The notes under the pieces: generated by a model | Seen by the model: the letters and a program-made list of their open reading frames with translations, nothing else | What the model was told of the DNA's origin: nothing | Databases searched by the model: none | Part shown: one piece after another, positions 45,589 through 54,546 of the stretch | Position numbering within the stretch: position 1 is the first letter of the stretch | How the letters are laid out: each line of letters starts with the position of its first letter | Translations under genes and position numbers: made by a program | Assembly (NCBI GenBank): GCA_037200045.1 | Contig: JBBCHM010000002.1 | Span: forward strand, 1,291,241-1,355,240 | Length of the DNA: 64,000 nt | Origin: Rhizomicrobium sp. | GTDB taxonomy: Bacteria; Pseudomonadota; Alphaproteobacteria; Micropepsales; Micropepsaceae | Reading direction: 5' to 3'

Positions 45589-46497
45589 ATGCAGCACTCC
45601 TCCCGGGGCATCGCGCTGAAGCTCGGCGCGACCTTCGCCTTCTCCGTCCAATATGTCGCCCTGAAGCTGGCCGGCAACACCGTGCCGGTCGGCGAGGTGG
45701 TGTTCTTCCGCGCCTTCTTCGCCCTGGTGCCGCTGCTGGCGCTCTCCTTCTACACGGTCGGGCCGGCGGCACTGATACGGACCAAGCGGCCGGGACTGCA
45801 CCTGATGCGCGCGGCGATCGGCTCGTCCTCGATGTTCCTCGGCTTCGCGGCGCTGAAGCTTCTGCCGCTGGCCGACATCACGGCCTTCGGCTTCGTGCAA
45901 CCGGTCTTCGCGGTGATCCTGGCGGCGCTGATGCTGAAGGAAAAGGTGGGGCCGCATCGCGGCTTCGCCGTGGTGGTGGCGTTCGGCGGGGTGATCCTGA
46001 TGGTCCAGCCGCATGGCGGATTGCTCGGCATGGCCTCGGGCGGCTTGTCGGTGGGCGCCGGCCTGGCGCTGACCGCCGCGCTGTTCTCGGCCTTCGTGGT
46101 GATCTTCATCCGCCAGATGAGCGCCACGGAGAAAAGCGAGACCATCGTCTTCTACTTCATGTCGTTCTGCGCCGCGCTGGGCGCGGTCACCATGATCTGG
46201 TGGCGCGTGCCGCTCACCTTGTGGATGGCGACCTGGCTGATCCTGGGCGGCATCTGCGGCGGCTTCGGGCAGATCATGATGACGTTCGGCTACCGCTATG
46301 CCGAACCCTCGCTGCTGGCGCCGTTCGACTACACCGCGATGATCTGGGCGGTGGCGTTCGGCTATCTGGTCTTCGCCGAGGTGCCGGCAACGCTGGTGCT
46401 GGCGGGCGCCGCCGTCGTCACGGCGGCTGGAGCCTATATCGCGGTGCGCGAGCACCGGCTGGGCCGCGAACTGGCGAGCCGGGTCGAGGCGGTCTGA
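45589..46497 (+). CDS. DMT/EamA-family transporter
   Basis: A 302-residue inner-membrane protein with about ten helices in two repeats, marked by VVFFRAFFALVPLLALSF, LADITAFGFVQPVFAVILAALMLKEKVGPHR and, in the second half, AEPSLLAPFDYTAMIWAVAFGYLVFAEVP. The two KEKV/EVP-type glutamates are usual for this family. Substrate is unknown; some relatives export amino acids or metabolites. It is divergent from the dehydratase gene with 130 bases between. Confidence 0.86.
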   Translation: MQHSSRGIALKLGATFAFSVQYVALKLAGNTVPVGEVVFFRAFFALVPLLALSFYTVGPAALIRTKRPGLHLMRAAIGSSSMFLGFAALKLLPLADITAFGFVQPVFAVILAALMLKEKVGPHRGFAVVVAFGGVILMVQPHGGLLGMASGGLSVGAGLALTAALFSAFVVIFIRQMSATEKSETIVFYFMSFCAALGAVTMIWWRVPLTLWMATWLILGGICGGFGQIMMTFGYRYAEPSLLAPFDYTAMIWAVAFGYLVFAEVPATLVLAGAAVVTAAGAYIAVREHRLGRELASRVEAV

Positions 46498-46582
46498 GCA
46501 CCCCATGTTTGCGGGGGCGGCGCGGCCTTGACGGCCATCGGCATCCGTTGAAAATCCCGCCGGCTTTCGGTTGGGGGACGGG

Positions 46583-47263
46583 ATGAAATTCAGGGCACTC
46601 TGGATCGGCCTGGCGGCCGCCGCGGCCATCGCGTTCTCCGCCCATGCCTCGGACGCCGGCGGCGGCGAGCCGGTCGGCGACCAGCAATCGCCGGTGAACA
46701 TCGTCGGCACGATCCCGGCGAAGATCAAACCGTTCGTCGTCGATTACCGCTCGCGCGACTTCGACGTCACCAATGACGGCCACACCATCAAGGTGACGCC
46801 CGTCGGCGGCACCAACACCGTCGCCTATGACGGCAAGGTCTACACGCTCAGCCAGTTCCACTTCCATCACAAGAGCGAGCATGAGGTGAACGGCGTGCAG
46901 ACGCCGATGGAACTGCATTTCGTGAACACGCTGGACGGCGATGCCGTCGTGCTGGGCGTCTTCCTGGACACCGGGGCGGCGAACGCGGCCTTCAAGGCGA
47001 TCATGGACGCCGCGCCGGCGAGCCCCGGGCCGTCGAACCGCGTCAGGATAGATCCCAACACGCTGTTGCCGAAGGATCGGCACTACTGGACCTATATGGG
47101 CTCGCTGACGACGCCGCCCTACAGCCAGATCGTGCGCTGGATCGTGCTGCGGCACGGGGTGAAGGTCGATCCGGCGAGCATCGACAAATTCGTCGCGCTC
47201 TATCCCGACAGCGCGCGCGAGGTTCAGCCGCTCGACCGGCGCTTCATCCTCTCGGGGCCCTGA
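46583..47263 (+). CDS. Periplasmic alpha-class carbonic anhydrase
   Basis: A 226-residue secreted enzyme: signal peptide (LWIGLAAAAAIAFSAHA) and an alpha-CA fold. Zinc ligands are in LSQFHFHHKSEHEV (two His) and in MELHFVN (third His). QQSPVNI, which precedes the substrate pocket, and TTPPYSQIVRWIV are also diagnostic. It interconverts CO2 and bicarbonate in the periplasm. GGGGGAC precedes the ATG. The 3' end overlaps the YkgJ-type gene by 40 bases on the other strand. Alpha class enzymes are uncommon in alphaproteobacteria, but present in several. Confidence 0.93.
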   Translation: MKFRALWIGLAAAAAIAFSAHASDAGGGEPVGDQQSPVNIVGTIPAKIKPFVVDYRSRDFDVTNDGHTIKVTPVGGTNTVAYDGKVYTLSQFHFHHKSEHEVNGVQTPMELHFVNTLDGDAVVLGVFLDTGAANAAFKAIMDAAPASPGPSNRVRIDPNTLLPKDRHYWTYMGSLTTPPYSQIVRWIVLRHGVKVDPASIDKFVALYPDSAREVQPLDRRFILSGP

Positions 47264-47838
47264 GCCGCCAGCCGGTCGAGCTCGGCCACGAAATCCTCGC
47301 CGAAATAGTATTTGAGCTCGTCGCGGGCGCCCTCATAGACGCTCGGCCCCTGGCCGGCGCAGGCGAGGCTCTTGTCGTGGACCTCGCTGCTCGCTTCGAG
47401 CACGCCGTAGTTGAAGGTCGTGGGGAACAGCGTCGAGACGATCGGCTTGAGCTCGTGATAGTCGATGCCCTTCTCGATCGCATAGGCGTGGATGGCGCAG
47501 CCGCGGCCCCGCGCGTTGCGGAACACGCATTTGCCGCCCCGCTCGCGCGTGCGGATATAGCGCCCGGTGGGAAATTCGGCGTCGTCCGTCACCGCGTCGG
47601 TGAACCATTCGGTGCGCGGGGCGGCGATGCGCGCCGAGAAATCCTCGCCCAGCGCGGCGATGCGCATCGCGTTGCCGACGTCGATATCGACGCCATAGGA
47701 GCAGCACTGGTCGTCGCAGAAGATGCAGTCCATGCATTTGGCGAAATAGCGCAGCGAGAAGATCGCCGTGTCGACCGAATGGATCACCGGCGCGCCCTGC
47801 ACGCAGATGTAGCTTCGGGCGAGCGGGACGACGCTCAT
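47224..47838 (-). CDS. Cys-rich YkgJ-like zinc/iron-chelating protein
   Basis: A 204-residue cytoplasmic protein with the N-terminal cluster CMDCIFCDDQCCSYG (CxxCxxCxxxCC), followed by KCVFRNARGRGCAIHAYA, so eight or more Cys are arranged as in YkgJ-type Fe/Zn-chelate domains. The function of the family is poorly known. Its ATG overlaps the stop of an ATP-grasp ligase gene (ATGA), making it the last gene of the kamA operon. Cys-rich proteins in such operons may carry a metal or protect an intermediate; this is inference. Confidence 0.72.
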   Translation of the reverse strand: MSVVPLARSYICVQGAPVIHSVDTAIFSLRYFAKCMDCIFCDDQCCSYGVDIDVGNAMRIAALGEDFSARIAAPRTEWFTDAVTDDAEFPTGRYIRTRERGGKCVFRNARGRGCAIHAYAIEKGIDYHELKPIVSTLFPTTFNYGVLEASSEVHDKSLACAGQGPSVYEGARDELKYYFGEDFVAELDRLAAQGPERMKRRSSG

Positions 47839-48878
47839 GCGATCTTCTTGAGCGCCGTGCGATCCGAGCGGCCGCCGGCTCTCTTCTTCGTCGATTGCGC
47901 CCTGGCGTTGGCGAGCGCGGTGTCGACCACTCGCTGGACCAGCTGGTCGTAGGCGAGGCCGATCTTCTCGCCCGCGGCGGCGAAGCCGGCATCGGGCGCG
48001 ATGCAGGGATTGGTGTTGATCTCCAGCACCAGGGGCTCGCCCTTCGGCGTGACGCGGAAGTCGACGCGGACATAGCCGGTGAAGCCGAACAGCTTCCAGG
48101 TGCGCAGGCAGGCCCGCTTGAGCTTGGCGGCCAGCACCGGTTCGGCGGTCTCGGTCTCGAAGCAGCGGATCATCTGGTCGTTGATGTCCAGGCTCTCGTC
48201 CCATTTGGCGCCATAGCCGACGATGCGCGGCTTGTCGGACGGCCAGTCGTCGAACCGCATCTCGGCCAGCGGCAGGACCATCGGCTTGCCGTTCGGGCCC
48301 TGCATCATGGAGATGTTGTATTCGCGCCCGTCGATATATTCCTCGGCGAACCATTGGCCGCCATGGCGCGCCAGGCTTTCCGCCGCCCGGCGCCTGACCG
48401 CCTCTGCGCCTTCCACGACGCAGCCGTCGTCGAGGCCGACCGAGGCGTCCTCCAGCGTCGACTTGACGATGTATTTGCGGTCGTCCAGGCCGGCCCAATC
48501 GGGCGGCTCGTGCCAGTCGGCGGTGGCGATGCCGGCCTCGCGCAGCTTGCGCTTGGTGAGCGGCTTGTCGGTGGTGACCGCCATGGCGGCGTAATCGACG
48601 CCGGTGAAGACGGCGCCGGCCTCCTCCAGCATGCGCGGCGCGACGGGCGCGAGCCGCCCGAGCCCGTCGACGCCCTCGACCAGGTTGAACACGACATCGG
48701 CGCCCTCGTGCGCCAGCAGCGCGCGGAACCGGTCCGTATCGGTGGTGAACGGCGCCTTGGAGACTTCGTGGCCGTGCTTCAGGAGCGCCTGGGCCACGGC
48801 CTCGGCCGAGGTCAGCGTGTCGATGTCCTCCGGCGGCGCGTCGGGCGGCACGTCGGAATGCAGAACGAGAATGCGCAT
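47835..48878 (-). CDS. ATP-grasp ligase, D-Ala-D-Ala-ligase-like (copy 2 of the kamA operon)
   Basis: A 347-residue ATP-grasp protein. Motifs: MRILVLHSDVPPDAPPED at the start, DVVFNLVEGVDGLGRLAP, ADWHEPPDW before the ATP-binding YIVKSTLEDASVGL, and the metal-binding end VRVDFRVTPKGEPLVLEINTNPCI. The overall order matches D-alanine--D-alanine ligases, but the position beside kamA and a second ATP-grasp gene suggests a different amino acid substrate. Start chosen at ATG 48878 after GGGGGACC. It is coupled to the Cys-rich gene. It would join a carboxylate, via acyl phosphate, to an amine in the cytoplasm. Confidence 0.82.
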   Translation of the reverse strand: MRILVLHSDVPPDAPPEDIDTLTSAEAVAQALLKHGHEVSKAPFTTDTDRFRALLAHEGADVVFNLVEGVDGLGRLAPVAPRMLEEAGAVFTGVDYAAMAVTTDKPLTKRKLREAGIATADWHEPPDWAGLDDRKYIVKSTLEDASVGLDDGCVVEGAEAVRRRAAESLARHGGQWFAEEYIDGREYNISMMQGPNGKPMVLPLAEMRFDDWPSDKPRIVGYGAKWDESLDINDQMIRCFETETAEPVLAAKLKRACLRTWKLFGFTGYVRVDFRVTPKGEPLVLEINTNPCIAPDAGFAAAGEKIGLAYDQLVQRVVDTALANARAQSTKKRAGGRSDRTALKKIA

Positions 48879-48894
48879 GCGGTCCCCCAATTTC

Positions 48895-49884
48895 CTACTT
48901 CGCCAGCGCCGGATAGCGCCTCAGGAACGAGTCCATGATCCTGCCGATCAGCTCCTGGTACGAAACGCCCTCGCGCGCGGCGATGAAGCACATGTCCGAG
49001 TACTCCGGCCGAAGGCCGGCCAGCGGATTGACCTCGATGAAAAACGGCCTGCCCGCGCCGTCGCATCGTATGTCGATTCGCCCGCCGTCGCGGCATCGAA
49101 GACAGCGCCAGGCCGCGAGCGCGACTTCGCCGGCGGCTTTCGCCTCGGCCGGCGGCGCGCCCACGATGTCGAGGCGGCCGTCCCAGTCCTGCTTGTTGAC
49201 GAGGCCGTAGCCGTCGCCGTGATAGCCGGCCAAGGGCACGATCTCGCTGACGCCAAGCACGGCGGCGCTGTGGCCGGTACCGGTGATGCCGACGGTGAAC
49301 TCGCGCCCGGCGAGAAACGGCTCGACCAGGACCGGTTGGCGGAAGCGCGCCAGCAGGTCGGCGGCGGTGGCGCGCATCTGAGCGCGGTCGGCGACCTTGT
49401 TGTTGGTACCGATGCCCTTGCCCGAGCCTTCGGCGACGGGCTTCAGGAAGAGCGGGAACGGCAGGTCGATGGCGTCGACGTCCTCGATCCGCTCGATCAC
49501 GGCGAAGTCCGCCGTCGGCACGCCGCAATCGCGCGCGATCCGCTTGCACATCGCCTTGTCGAGCGTCACCGCCATGGTCAGCGGATCGGAGAACACATAA
49601 GGGATGTCGTAGGCTTCCAGGATCGCCGGAACCTGGGCCTCGCGCGCCAGGCCCTTGAGGCCCTCGCAGAAATTGAACACGCCGTCCCAGCGGTCGCCGG
49701 CGGCGAGGCGCGCGACCAGGGCCTTCACATTGCCGATGCGGACGGGCGCGAAGCCGAGCCCGGCGAGAGCGTCGCAGAGACCGTCGATGGTGACTTCGGC
49801 GTCGAACTCGGCCGTCTCCTCCTCGCTGTAACCCTGGGCGAGGTAGTCCTTGCGCAAATCGAAGGTGACGCCGATGCGGAGCAT
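48895..49884 (-). CDS. ATP-grasp ligase, D-Ala-D-Ala-ligase-like (copy 1 of the kamA operon)
   Basis: A 329-residue ATP-grasp protein with the Ddl pattern: VFNFCEGLKGLAREAQVPA, SDPLTMAVTLDKAMCKRIA, ATP-binding FLKPVAEGSGKGIG, and the metal-binding end FFIEVNPLAGLRPEYSDM. It is only distantly similar to the next ATP-grasp gene, 16 bases away, so two different bonds are probably made. The ribosome site GGGGAGGTG is provided by the palindromic repeat just upstream of the ATG. Together with kamA it suggests a pathway that attaches beta-lysine or a similar amino acid. Confidence 0.82.
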   Translation of the reverse strand: MLRIGVTFDLRKDYLAQGYSEEETAEFDAEVTIDGLCDALAGLGFAPVRIGNVKALVARLAAGDRWDGVFNFCEGLKGLAREAQVPAILEAYDIPYVFSDPLTMAVTLDKAMCKRIARDCGVPTADFAVIERIEDVDAIDLPFPLFLKPVAEGSGKGIGTNNKVADRAQMRATAADLLARFRQPVLVEPFLAGREFTVGITGTGHSAAVLGVSEIVPLAGYHGDGYGLVNKQDWDGRLDIVGAPPAEAKAAGEVALAAWRCLRCRDGGRIDIRCDGAGRPFFIEVNPLAGLRPEYSDMCFIAAREGVSYQELIGRIMDSFLRRYPALAK

Positions 49885-49888
49885 GAAA

Positions 49889-50043
49889 TCACCTCCCCCT
49901 TGCGGGGAGGTCGAAAAACATTGAGCGCAGCGAGATGTTTTCCGGGTGGGGGGCGGTGCCGGACGGAGGGAGCGGCCCCCCACCCGAAAAAGCTTCGCGC
50001 TTTCGCGCGAATCTTTTTCGACCTCCCCGCAAGGGGGAGGTGA
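49889..50043. repeat. MITE-like palindromic element with 30-bp perfect terminal inverted repeats
   Basis: The left end TCACCTCCCCCTTGCGGGGA and the right end TCCCCGCAAGGGGGAGGTGA are exact reverse complements over 30 bases each (49889-49918 and 50014-50043). Inside lies another hairpin around GTGGGGGGC/GCCCCCCAC. It belongs to the family seen at 1998-2162, with the shared GAGCGCAGCGA segment. Confidence 0.9.
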
Positions 50044-50128
50044 TGGAAGTGCGCATATCCCAAACAGTTCGGCCTCCCCGTTCGGAGAGGCTGGGTGATC
50101 GCATAACTTCGCCTTCGACCTTAGCCGC

Positions 50129-51442
50129 CTATTTGTCGGCGCCCAGCGTGCCGCCGGGATCGGGGTAGCGGTACACGCCGCCCTCGAAATTGCGCAGCAG
50201 CAGATCGTCGCCGTCGCGCCCCGCCACAAAGTCCGGCGCGATCTGGATCTTGCCGCCGCCGCCCGGCGCATCGACCGCGAAGATCGGCGTCGCATAGCCT
50301 GTGGTGTGGCCGCGCAGCCCCTCGATGATCTCCAGGCCCTTCTCCACCTTGGTGCGGAAATGGGCCGAGCCGCGGATCGGATCGCATTGATAGAGGTAAT
50401 AGGGACGGACCCGGCGCTTGAGCAGGCCCTGCATCAATGGCTTCATCACCTCGATGTCGTCGTTGATGCCCTTCATCAGCACGGTCTGGCTGCCGAGCGG
50501 GATGCCGGCATCAGCCAGCCGGGCGGTCGATTCGGTGACCTCGTCGGTCAACTCGGCCGGATGGGTGAAGTGGATGCTCATCCAGAGCGGGTGATACTTC
50601 TTCAGGATGGCGATCAGGTTCTTGGTGATGCGCTGGGGCGTCACGACCGGCATCTTGGTGCCGATTCGCAGGAACTCGATGTGCTTCATCGCCCGAAGGC
50701 GCCCGAGCAGCCAGTCGAGCTTGTCGTCGCCCAGGGTCAGCGGGTCGCCGCCCGAGAGCAGCACGTCGCGGATCTCGGTGTGCTGCTCCAGATAGGCGAG
50801 GGCCTGTTCCCATTGCTTGGTCGAGAACTGGTATTCGCCGCCCGGATTGCCGACGACGCGGGCCCGCGTGCAATAGCGGCAATAGGTCGAGCAGGTGCCG
50901 GTGGTCAGGAACAGCACGCGGTCGGGATAGCGGTGGACCAGGCCCGGCGCGGCCATGTCGTGGTCCTCGGCCAGGGGGTCGTCGTCCTCGCCGGCCGTGG
51001 TCAGGTATTCGTCGCCGGTCATGATGTGGGTGCGCCGCAAGGGTTCGCGGGCGTCCTTCAGCCCCATCAGGCTGGCGTAATAAGGCGTGATGCCGACCGG
51101 GAGCGAGCCCTTGTGGCGGCTCACCGCGTCGAACTCGTCGGCCGACAGCGAGAAGATGCGGACCAGCTCGTCGCGGGTGCGGATGCGGGCGCGCATCTGC
51201 CAGCGCCAGTCGTTCCACTCCACCGTCGAGGTGCCGGGATAGAAGGTCTTGTAGAAAGCGCGCGTATCGGGATTGACGGGGAAGCGGAGGGCCACCTTCT
51301 TCGCGGGGGCGGCCTCTTTGGAGGGAGCAAGCAGCGGCTGCGCGCCGGACGCTTCCGTCAGTTGGGGTCGGACATCCTGCCTTGGGCGGATCGTCCGGAG
51401 CGGAGGCTTGGCTTCACGCCCCCGCGCGATTTGGAGACTCAT
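50129..51442 (-). CDS. kamA: Lysine 2,3-aminomutase
   Basis: A 437-residue radical SAM/PLP enzyme that converts L-lysine to L-beta-lysine. From the chosen ATG, the iron-sulfur cluster motif CSTYCRYC has Cys at about 184, 188 and 191. Lysine-binding Asp residues lie at about 354 (QCDPIRGSAHF) and 391 (VDAPGGGGK), and the PLP lysine at about 398. The spacing Asp-37-Asp-7-Lys equals that of clostridial LAM, so lysine specificity is likely. An earlier ATG at 51514 adds a non-conserved lead. It heads an operon with two ATP-grasp ligases and a Cys-rich protein; no beta-lysine acetyltransferase is present. Confidence 0.9.
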   Translation of the reverse strand: MSLQIARGREAKPPLRTIRPRQDVRPQLTEASGAQPLLAPSKEAAPAKKVALRFPVNPDTRAFYKTFYPGTSTVEWNDWRWQMRARIRTRDELVRIFSLSADEFDAVSRHKGSLPVGITPYYASLMGLKDAREPLRRTHIMTGDEYLTTAGEDDDPLAEDHDMAAPGLVHRYPDRVLFLTTGTCSTYCRYCTRARVVGNPGGEYQFSTKQWEQALAYLEQHTEIRDVLLSGGDPLTLGDDKLDWLLGRLRAMKHIEFLRIGTKMPVVTPQRITKNLIAILKKYHPLWMSIHFTHPAELTDEVTESTARLADAGIPLGSQTVLMKGINDDIEVMKPLMQGLLKRRVRPYYLYQCDPIRGSAHFRTKVEKGLEIIEGLRGHTTGYATPIFAVDAPGGGGKIQIAPDFVAGRDGDDLLLRNFEGGVYRYPDPGGTLGADK

Positions 51443-51523
51443 CGTCCTATAAGACGCTCCGAAGTTGCGATCCACGCGAAAGCCCCAACGACTCCCCATC
51501 AACGGATGCAACAACGAGAGCGA

Positions 51524-51551
51524 TATTTAGTAGCTTCAATTCACGCGTCAA
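51524..51551 (-). promoter_or_regulatory. Candidate promoter of the kamA operon
   Basis: On the minus strand TTGACG and TAAATA are 16 bases apart, about 80 bases before the kamA ATG. Both boxes are close to the vegetative consensus. Confidence 0.5.
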
Positions 51552-51865
51552 GAGTAACAAGCGGTCGGCCCCGCCGCGTCGAGCGGCAACGAACGCCGCG
51601 CGACGACCTTCGAGGGGGCCATTCGATGCGTATGAGGACGATCGCGAGGGCCGGCGCATCGGGCGCGGTCCGATTCAACTCGCGTTGCATCTAACCCTTG
51701 CCGAATCGGCATCGGATGAATTTCGCGGACGCTGCATTCGACCGTCCTGGGCGGCATGCGGACAGCGCCGTCGACCGTAGGACCGGCGCATTGGCGTCCG
51801 CGCGACGGGGGGCGGCCCGATCGAACGTCCCTGTGAATGAATTGCCGGCCTGTGACCGACGCGCC
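51552..51865. other. Intergenic stretch with no supported gene
   Basis: Apart from GC-rich clutter I see no protein-like reading frame, RNA gene or strong repeat between the kamA promoter and the end of the glycosyltransferase 39 gene. A promoter for plus-strand transcription is not visible. Confidence 0.5.
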
Positions 51866-53626
51866 TCACTCGGCCGGGGGAACGGTCACGTCGTGGGTCG
51901 CCGTCACGCGATAGAGCGTGATGTGCACCTTGCGGCCGCGCGTGTAGTTGAACCCGTCGAGCCGGTCGAGCGGCACCGCGTCGGTCTCGCGCTCGGCCAG
52001 ATGGGCGAGGAAGGACGGCCGCTCCGCGTCTTCGACGAGGGCAAGGCCGCCCTGATAGGCGCCGACCTCGGCCGCGCCCATCCCGTCGGTCAACCGCGTC
52101 TCGGTTCCCAGCGCGAAGAGCAGGCTGGGCTCGGCATAGCCGGCGGCGACCACCGGCGGGTCGCCCGGCCTGGCATATTTCGCGACGAGCGCGGCGGCGC
52201 GCGGGCTGATCCAGATCGCGTCCAGCCGCGGCCCGGCGCCGGCGGTAAGCGTCGGATAAGCCACGAAAACCGAGAGTATCGCGAAGGCGAAGGCGGGCAC
52301 TTTCGCGGTGCGAAGATAGAGGATGAGGGCGGTCAGGCCGAGGAGCGCGCCGAGCACCGCCGGCGCGATCAGCCACCAGGGCGCGCCGGGCCCATAATAG
52401 AGCGACACCAGGATCGGCGCGGCCGCCAGCGCCGCAGCCCCGATCAGGAACTGCACGGCCGATAGATAAGAGAGCGCCGCCTGCCAGCGCGGGCCGTTGG
52501 TCTCGCGCGGCCACAGCATCCAGACGGCCGCCAGCATCGCGAGCGGTGGATAGGCCGGCAGGATGTAGTTGGGCAGCTTGGTCGGTACGATTTCGATCAT
52601 CAGCCAGCTCGCGCCGGCCCAGGCCAGAAGGAAGCGGGTCGCCGGATCGTCGCGACCGCGAATCGCGGCGCCGAGACCGGGCACGACGAACAGGATCGCC
52701 GGCCAGAAGGTCAGCGTCACGAGCAGCAGATAAGTGCCCGGCCAAGCGCCGTGGCTCTCCTGCCCGCCGGCCAGCTTGGCGGCGAAGTCCTGACCCAGCG
52801 ACTGTTCGTAGAACGCACCATGGCTCGCGAGCAGGATCGCGATGCCCCAGGGCAGCACGATCAGCAGCATCAGCGGGACGCCGAGAAGCGGCTTGGTGCC
52901 GGCAAGCCAGCGCCAGTCGCCGCGCCCCCAGGCGATGAGCGCGAGCACGGTCACGGCGCAGACGCCGGGCACGACCGGTCCCTTCACCAGGATGCCGGCG
53001 GCGAAGGCGCCCCAGCCGATCAGGACCAGACCCGTGCCGACCGCCGGACGGTCGGGCGCGCGCGACGCGAGATAGATGCGAAGCAAGACGCCCATCGCGC
53101 CCATCAGGCAGGCGAGCTGCACCGCGTCGGTGGTCGCCATGGTCGATTCGGCGGTGAGGAGGAGCGAGGTCCCCATCAGCGCCGCGCCGAGCCAGGCGAC
53201 CTCGGGGATCGCAAAGGTCCGCGCGCACCAGAAACATAAAAGGACCGCCAGAATGCCGCCGAGCAGCGAAGCGAGACGGTAGGTCCAGATATGGCTGCGG
53301 TCGCCGAGGCCGGCGATGGCGGTCGTCGCGGACTGGAGCCAATAGATGCCGGCCGGCTTCTTGTAGCGCGGCACATGGCCGAGGCGGATGTCGATGAAAT
53401 TGCCGGTCTCAAGCATCTGGCGCGAGGACTGCGCGAAGCGGCTCTCGTCGCGGTCGATGGGCGGCAGGCTGAGGATGCCCGGCAGCCACAGCGCCAGGCA
53501 CAGCACGGCCAGCGTCGCCCACCAATGGCGCGCCGCCCAGGACAAAGCGTGGCCGGTCCGCGTCGCCGGCACTTGCGGCGCGAGCATCACGGGCGGCGGG
53601 GCGACAGCCTCGTCGTTGCCGCTCAT
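51866..53626 (-). CDS. Glycosyltransferase family 39 (ArnT-like) membrane protein
   Basis: A 586-residue GT-C transferase with about 11-12 helices. The N-terminal loop motif LPPIDRDESRFAQSSRQML carries the acidic pair typical of ArnT/PMT catalysis, followed by PRYKKPAGIYWLQS. It would transfer a sugar from a polyprenyl-phosphate carrier to a lipid or protein in the periplasm. ATG at MSGNDEAVAP follows AAGGGA. It is divergent from a GT2 gene, whose product could build the carrier sugar. The acceptor (lipid A or another glycan) is not deducible. Confidence 0.87.
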   Translation of the reverse strand: MSGNDEAVAPPPVMLAPQVPATRTGHALSWAARHWWATLAVLCLALWLPGILSLPPIDRDESRFAQSSRQMLETGNFIDIRLGHVPRYKKPAGIYWLQSATTAIAGLGDRSHIWTYRLASLLGGILAVLLCFWCARTFAIPEVAWLGAALMGTSLLLTAESTMATTDAVQLACLMGAMGVLLRIYLASRAPDRPAVGTGLVLIGWGAFAAGILVKGPVVPGVCAVTVLALIAWGRGDWRWLAGTKPLLGVPLMLLIVLPWGIAILLASHGAFYEQSLGQDFAAKLAGGQESHGAWPGTYLLLVTLTFWPAILFVVPGLGAAIRGRDDPATRFLLAWAGASWLMIEIVPTKLPNYILPAYPPLAMLAAVWMLWPRETNGPRWQAALSYLSAVQFLIGAAALAAAPILVSLYYGPGAPWWLIAPAVLGALLGLTALILYLRTAKVPAFAFAILSVFVAYPTLTAGAGPRLDAIWISPRAAALVAKYARPGDPPVVAAGYAEPSLLFALGTETRLTDGMGAAEVGAYQGGLALVEDAERPSFLAHLAERETDAVPLDRLDGFNYTRGRKVHITLYRVTATHDVTVPPAE

Positions 53627-53823
53627 CTGGAACGTCCCTTGTATGGCGTTGCCGCGGCCGGGTGCCTCCGGCGGGGGGATTGCGGCAAATGGGTCATCCT
53701 GGAACAAGCCTGTTTCTTGAGGGGCCGGGCCTGTATAAGGCGCCCGGCCGCGCGCCCGAAAGGCAGGCCCAAGGACGGCCGGCGGGCACTCTATTCTACG
53801 ATGGGATCGAACGGAACCTCAGC

Positions 53824-54546
53824 ATGGCGGTCGCCCTCTCCGTAGTCGTGCCGGTCAAGGACGAAGCCGAGAATGTCGGCCCGCTGGCGCGCGAGATCGC
53901 GGCCGCGGTGAACGGCGAGGACGCCGAGATCATCTTCGTCGACGACGGCTCGACCGACGGCACCGGCGCGGCGCTGGCGGCACTCAAGAGCGAAATCCCG
54001 TCGCTGCGCGTGATCCGGCACGGCCGCAATCTCGGCCAGAGCCGCGGCATCCGCACCGGCGTGCGCGCCGCCCGCTCCGAAACCATCGTCACGCTGGACG
54101 GCGACGGCCAGAACGATCCGGCCGACATCCCCAAGCTGCTCGCCGTGCTGCGCGGCCCCGACGCGGGCAATGTCGGCGTGGTTTCCGGCGTGCGCGCCCG
54201 CCGCAAGGACACGTTCAGCCGGCGCCTCGCGTCCCGGCTGGGCAATGCGATCCGCGCCCGCCTGCTCGACGATGGCGCCATCGACACCGGCTGCGGCCTC
54301 AAAGTGTTCCGCCGCGAGGCCTTCCTCGCCCTTCCCTATTTCGACCATATCCACCGCTTCATCATCACGCTCATGATCCGCGAGGGCTATGACGTGCGCT
54401 TCGCCGAGGTGAACCATCGCCCGCGGACGCATGGCCGCTCGAAGTACACCAATTTCGGCCGGCTGCTGGTGAGCGTGAACGACATTCTGGGCGTGCGCTG
54501 GCTGCAGCGGCGTTTTCGGGCCAACGCCGAATCGCGGGAGATCTGA
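53824..54546 (+). CDS. GT2 glycosyltransferase (dolichol/undecaprenyl-phosphate sugar synthase type)
   Basis: A 240-residue family 2 enzyme with LSVVVPVKDEAENV, DDGSTDGTGAAL, the DxD-like LDGDGQNDPAD and RPRTHGRSKYTN, matching soluble polyprenyl-phosphate mannosyl/glucosyl transferases (ArnC/DPM1-like). It lacks the membrane helices of ArnC. It probably loads a sugar on a polyprenyl phosphate for the GT39 enzyme encoded on the opposite strand. It overlaps the next gene by one base (TGATG). Confidence 0.88.
   Translation: MAVALSVVVPVKDEAENVGPLAREIAAAVNGEDAEIIFVDDGSTDGTGAALAALKSEIPSLRVIRHGRNLGQSRGIRTGVRAARSETIVTLDGDGQNDPADIPKLLAVLRGPDAGNVGVVSGVRARRKDTFSRRLASRLGNAIRARLLDDGAIDTGCGLKVFRREAFLALPYFDHIHRFIITLMIREGYDVRFAEVNHRPRTHGRSKYTNFGRLLVSVNDILGVRWLQRRFRANAESREI

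Noticed and set aside
51382..51780. Plus-strand frame between kamA and the GT39 gene
   Set aside because: Covers the kamA start and promoter region, has biased Arg/Ser composition and no recognisable feature.
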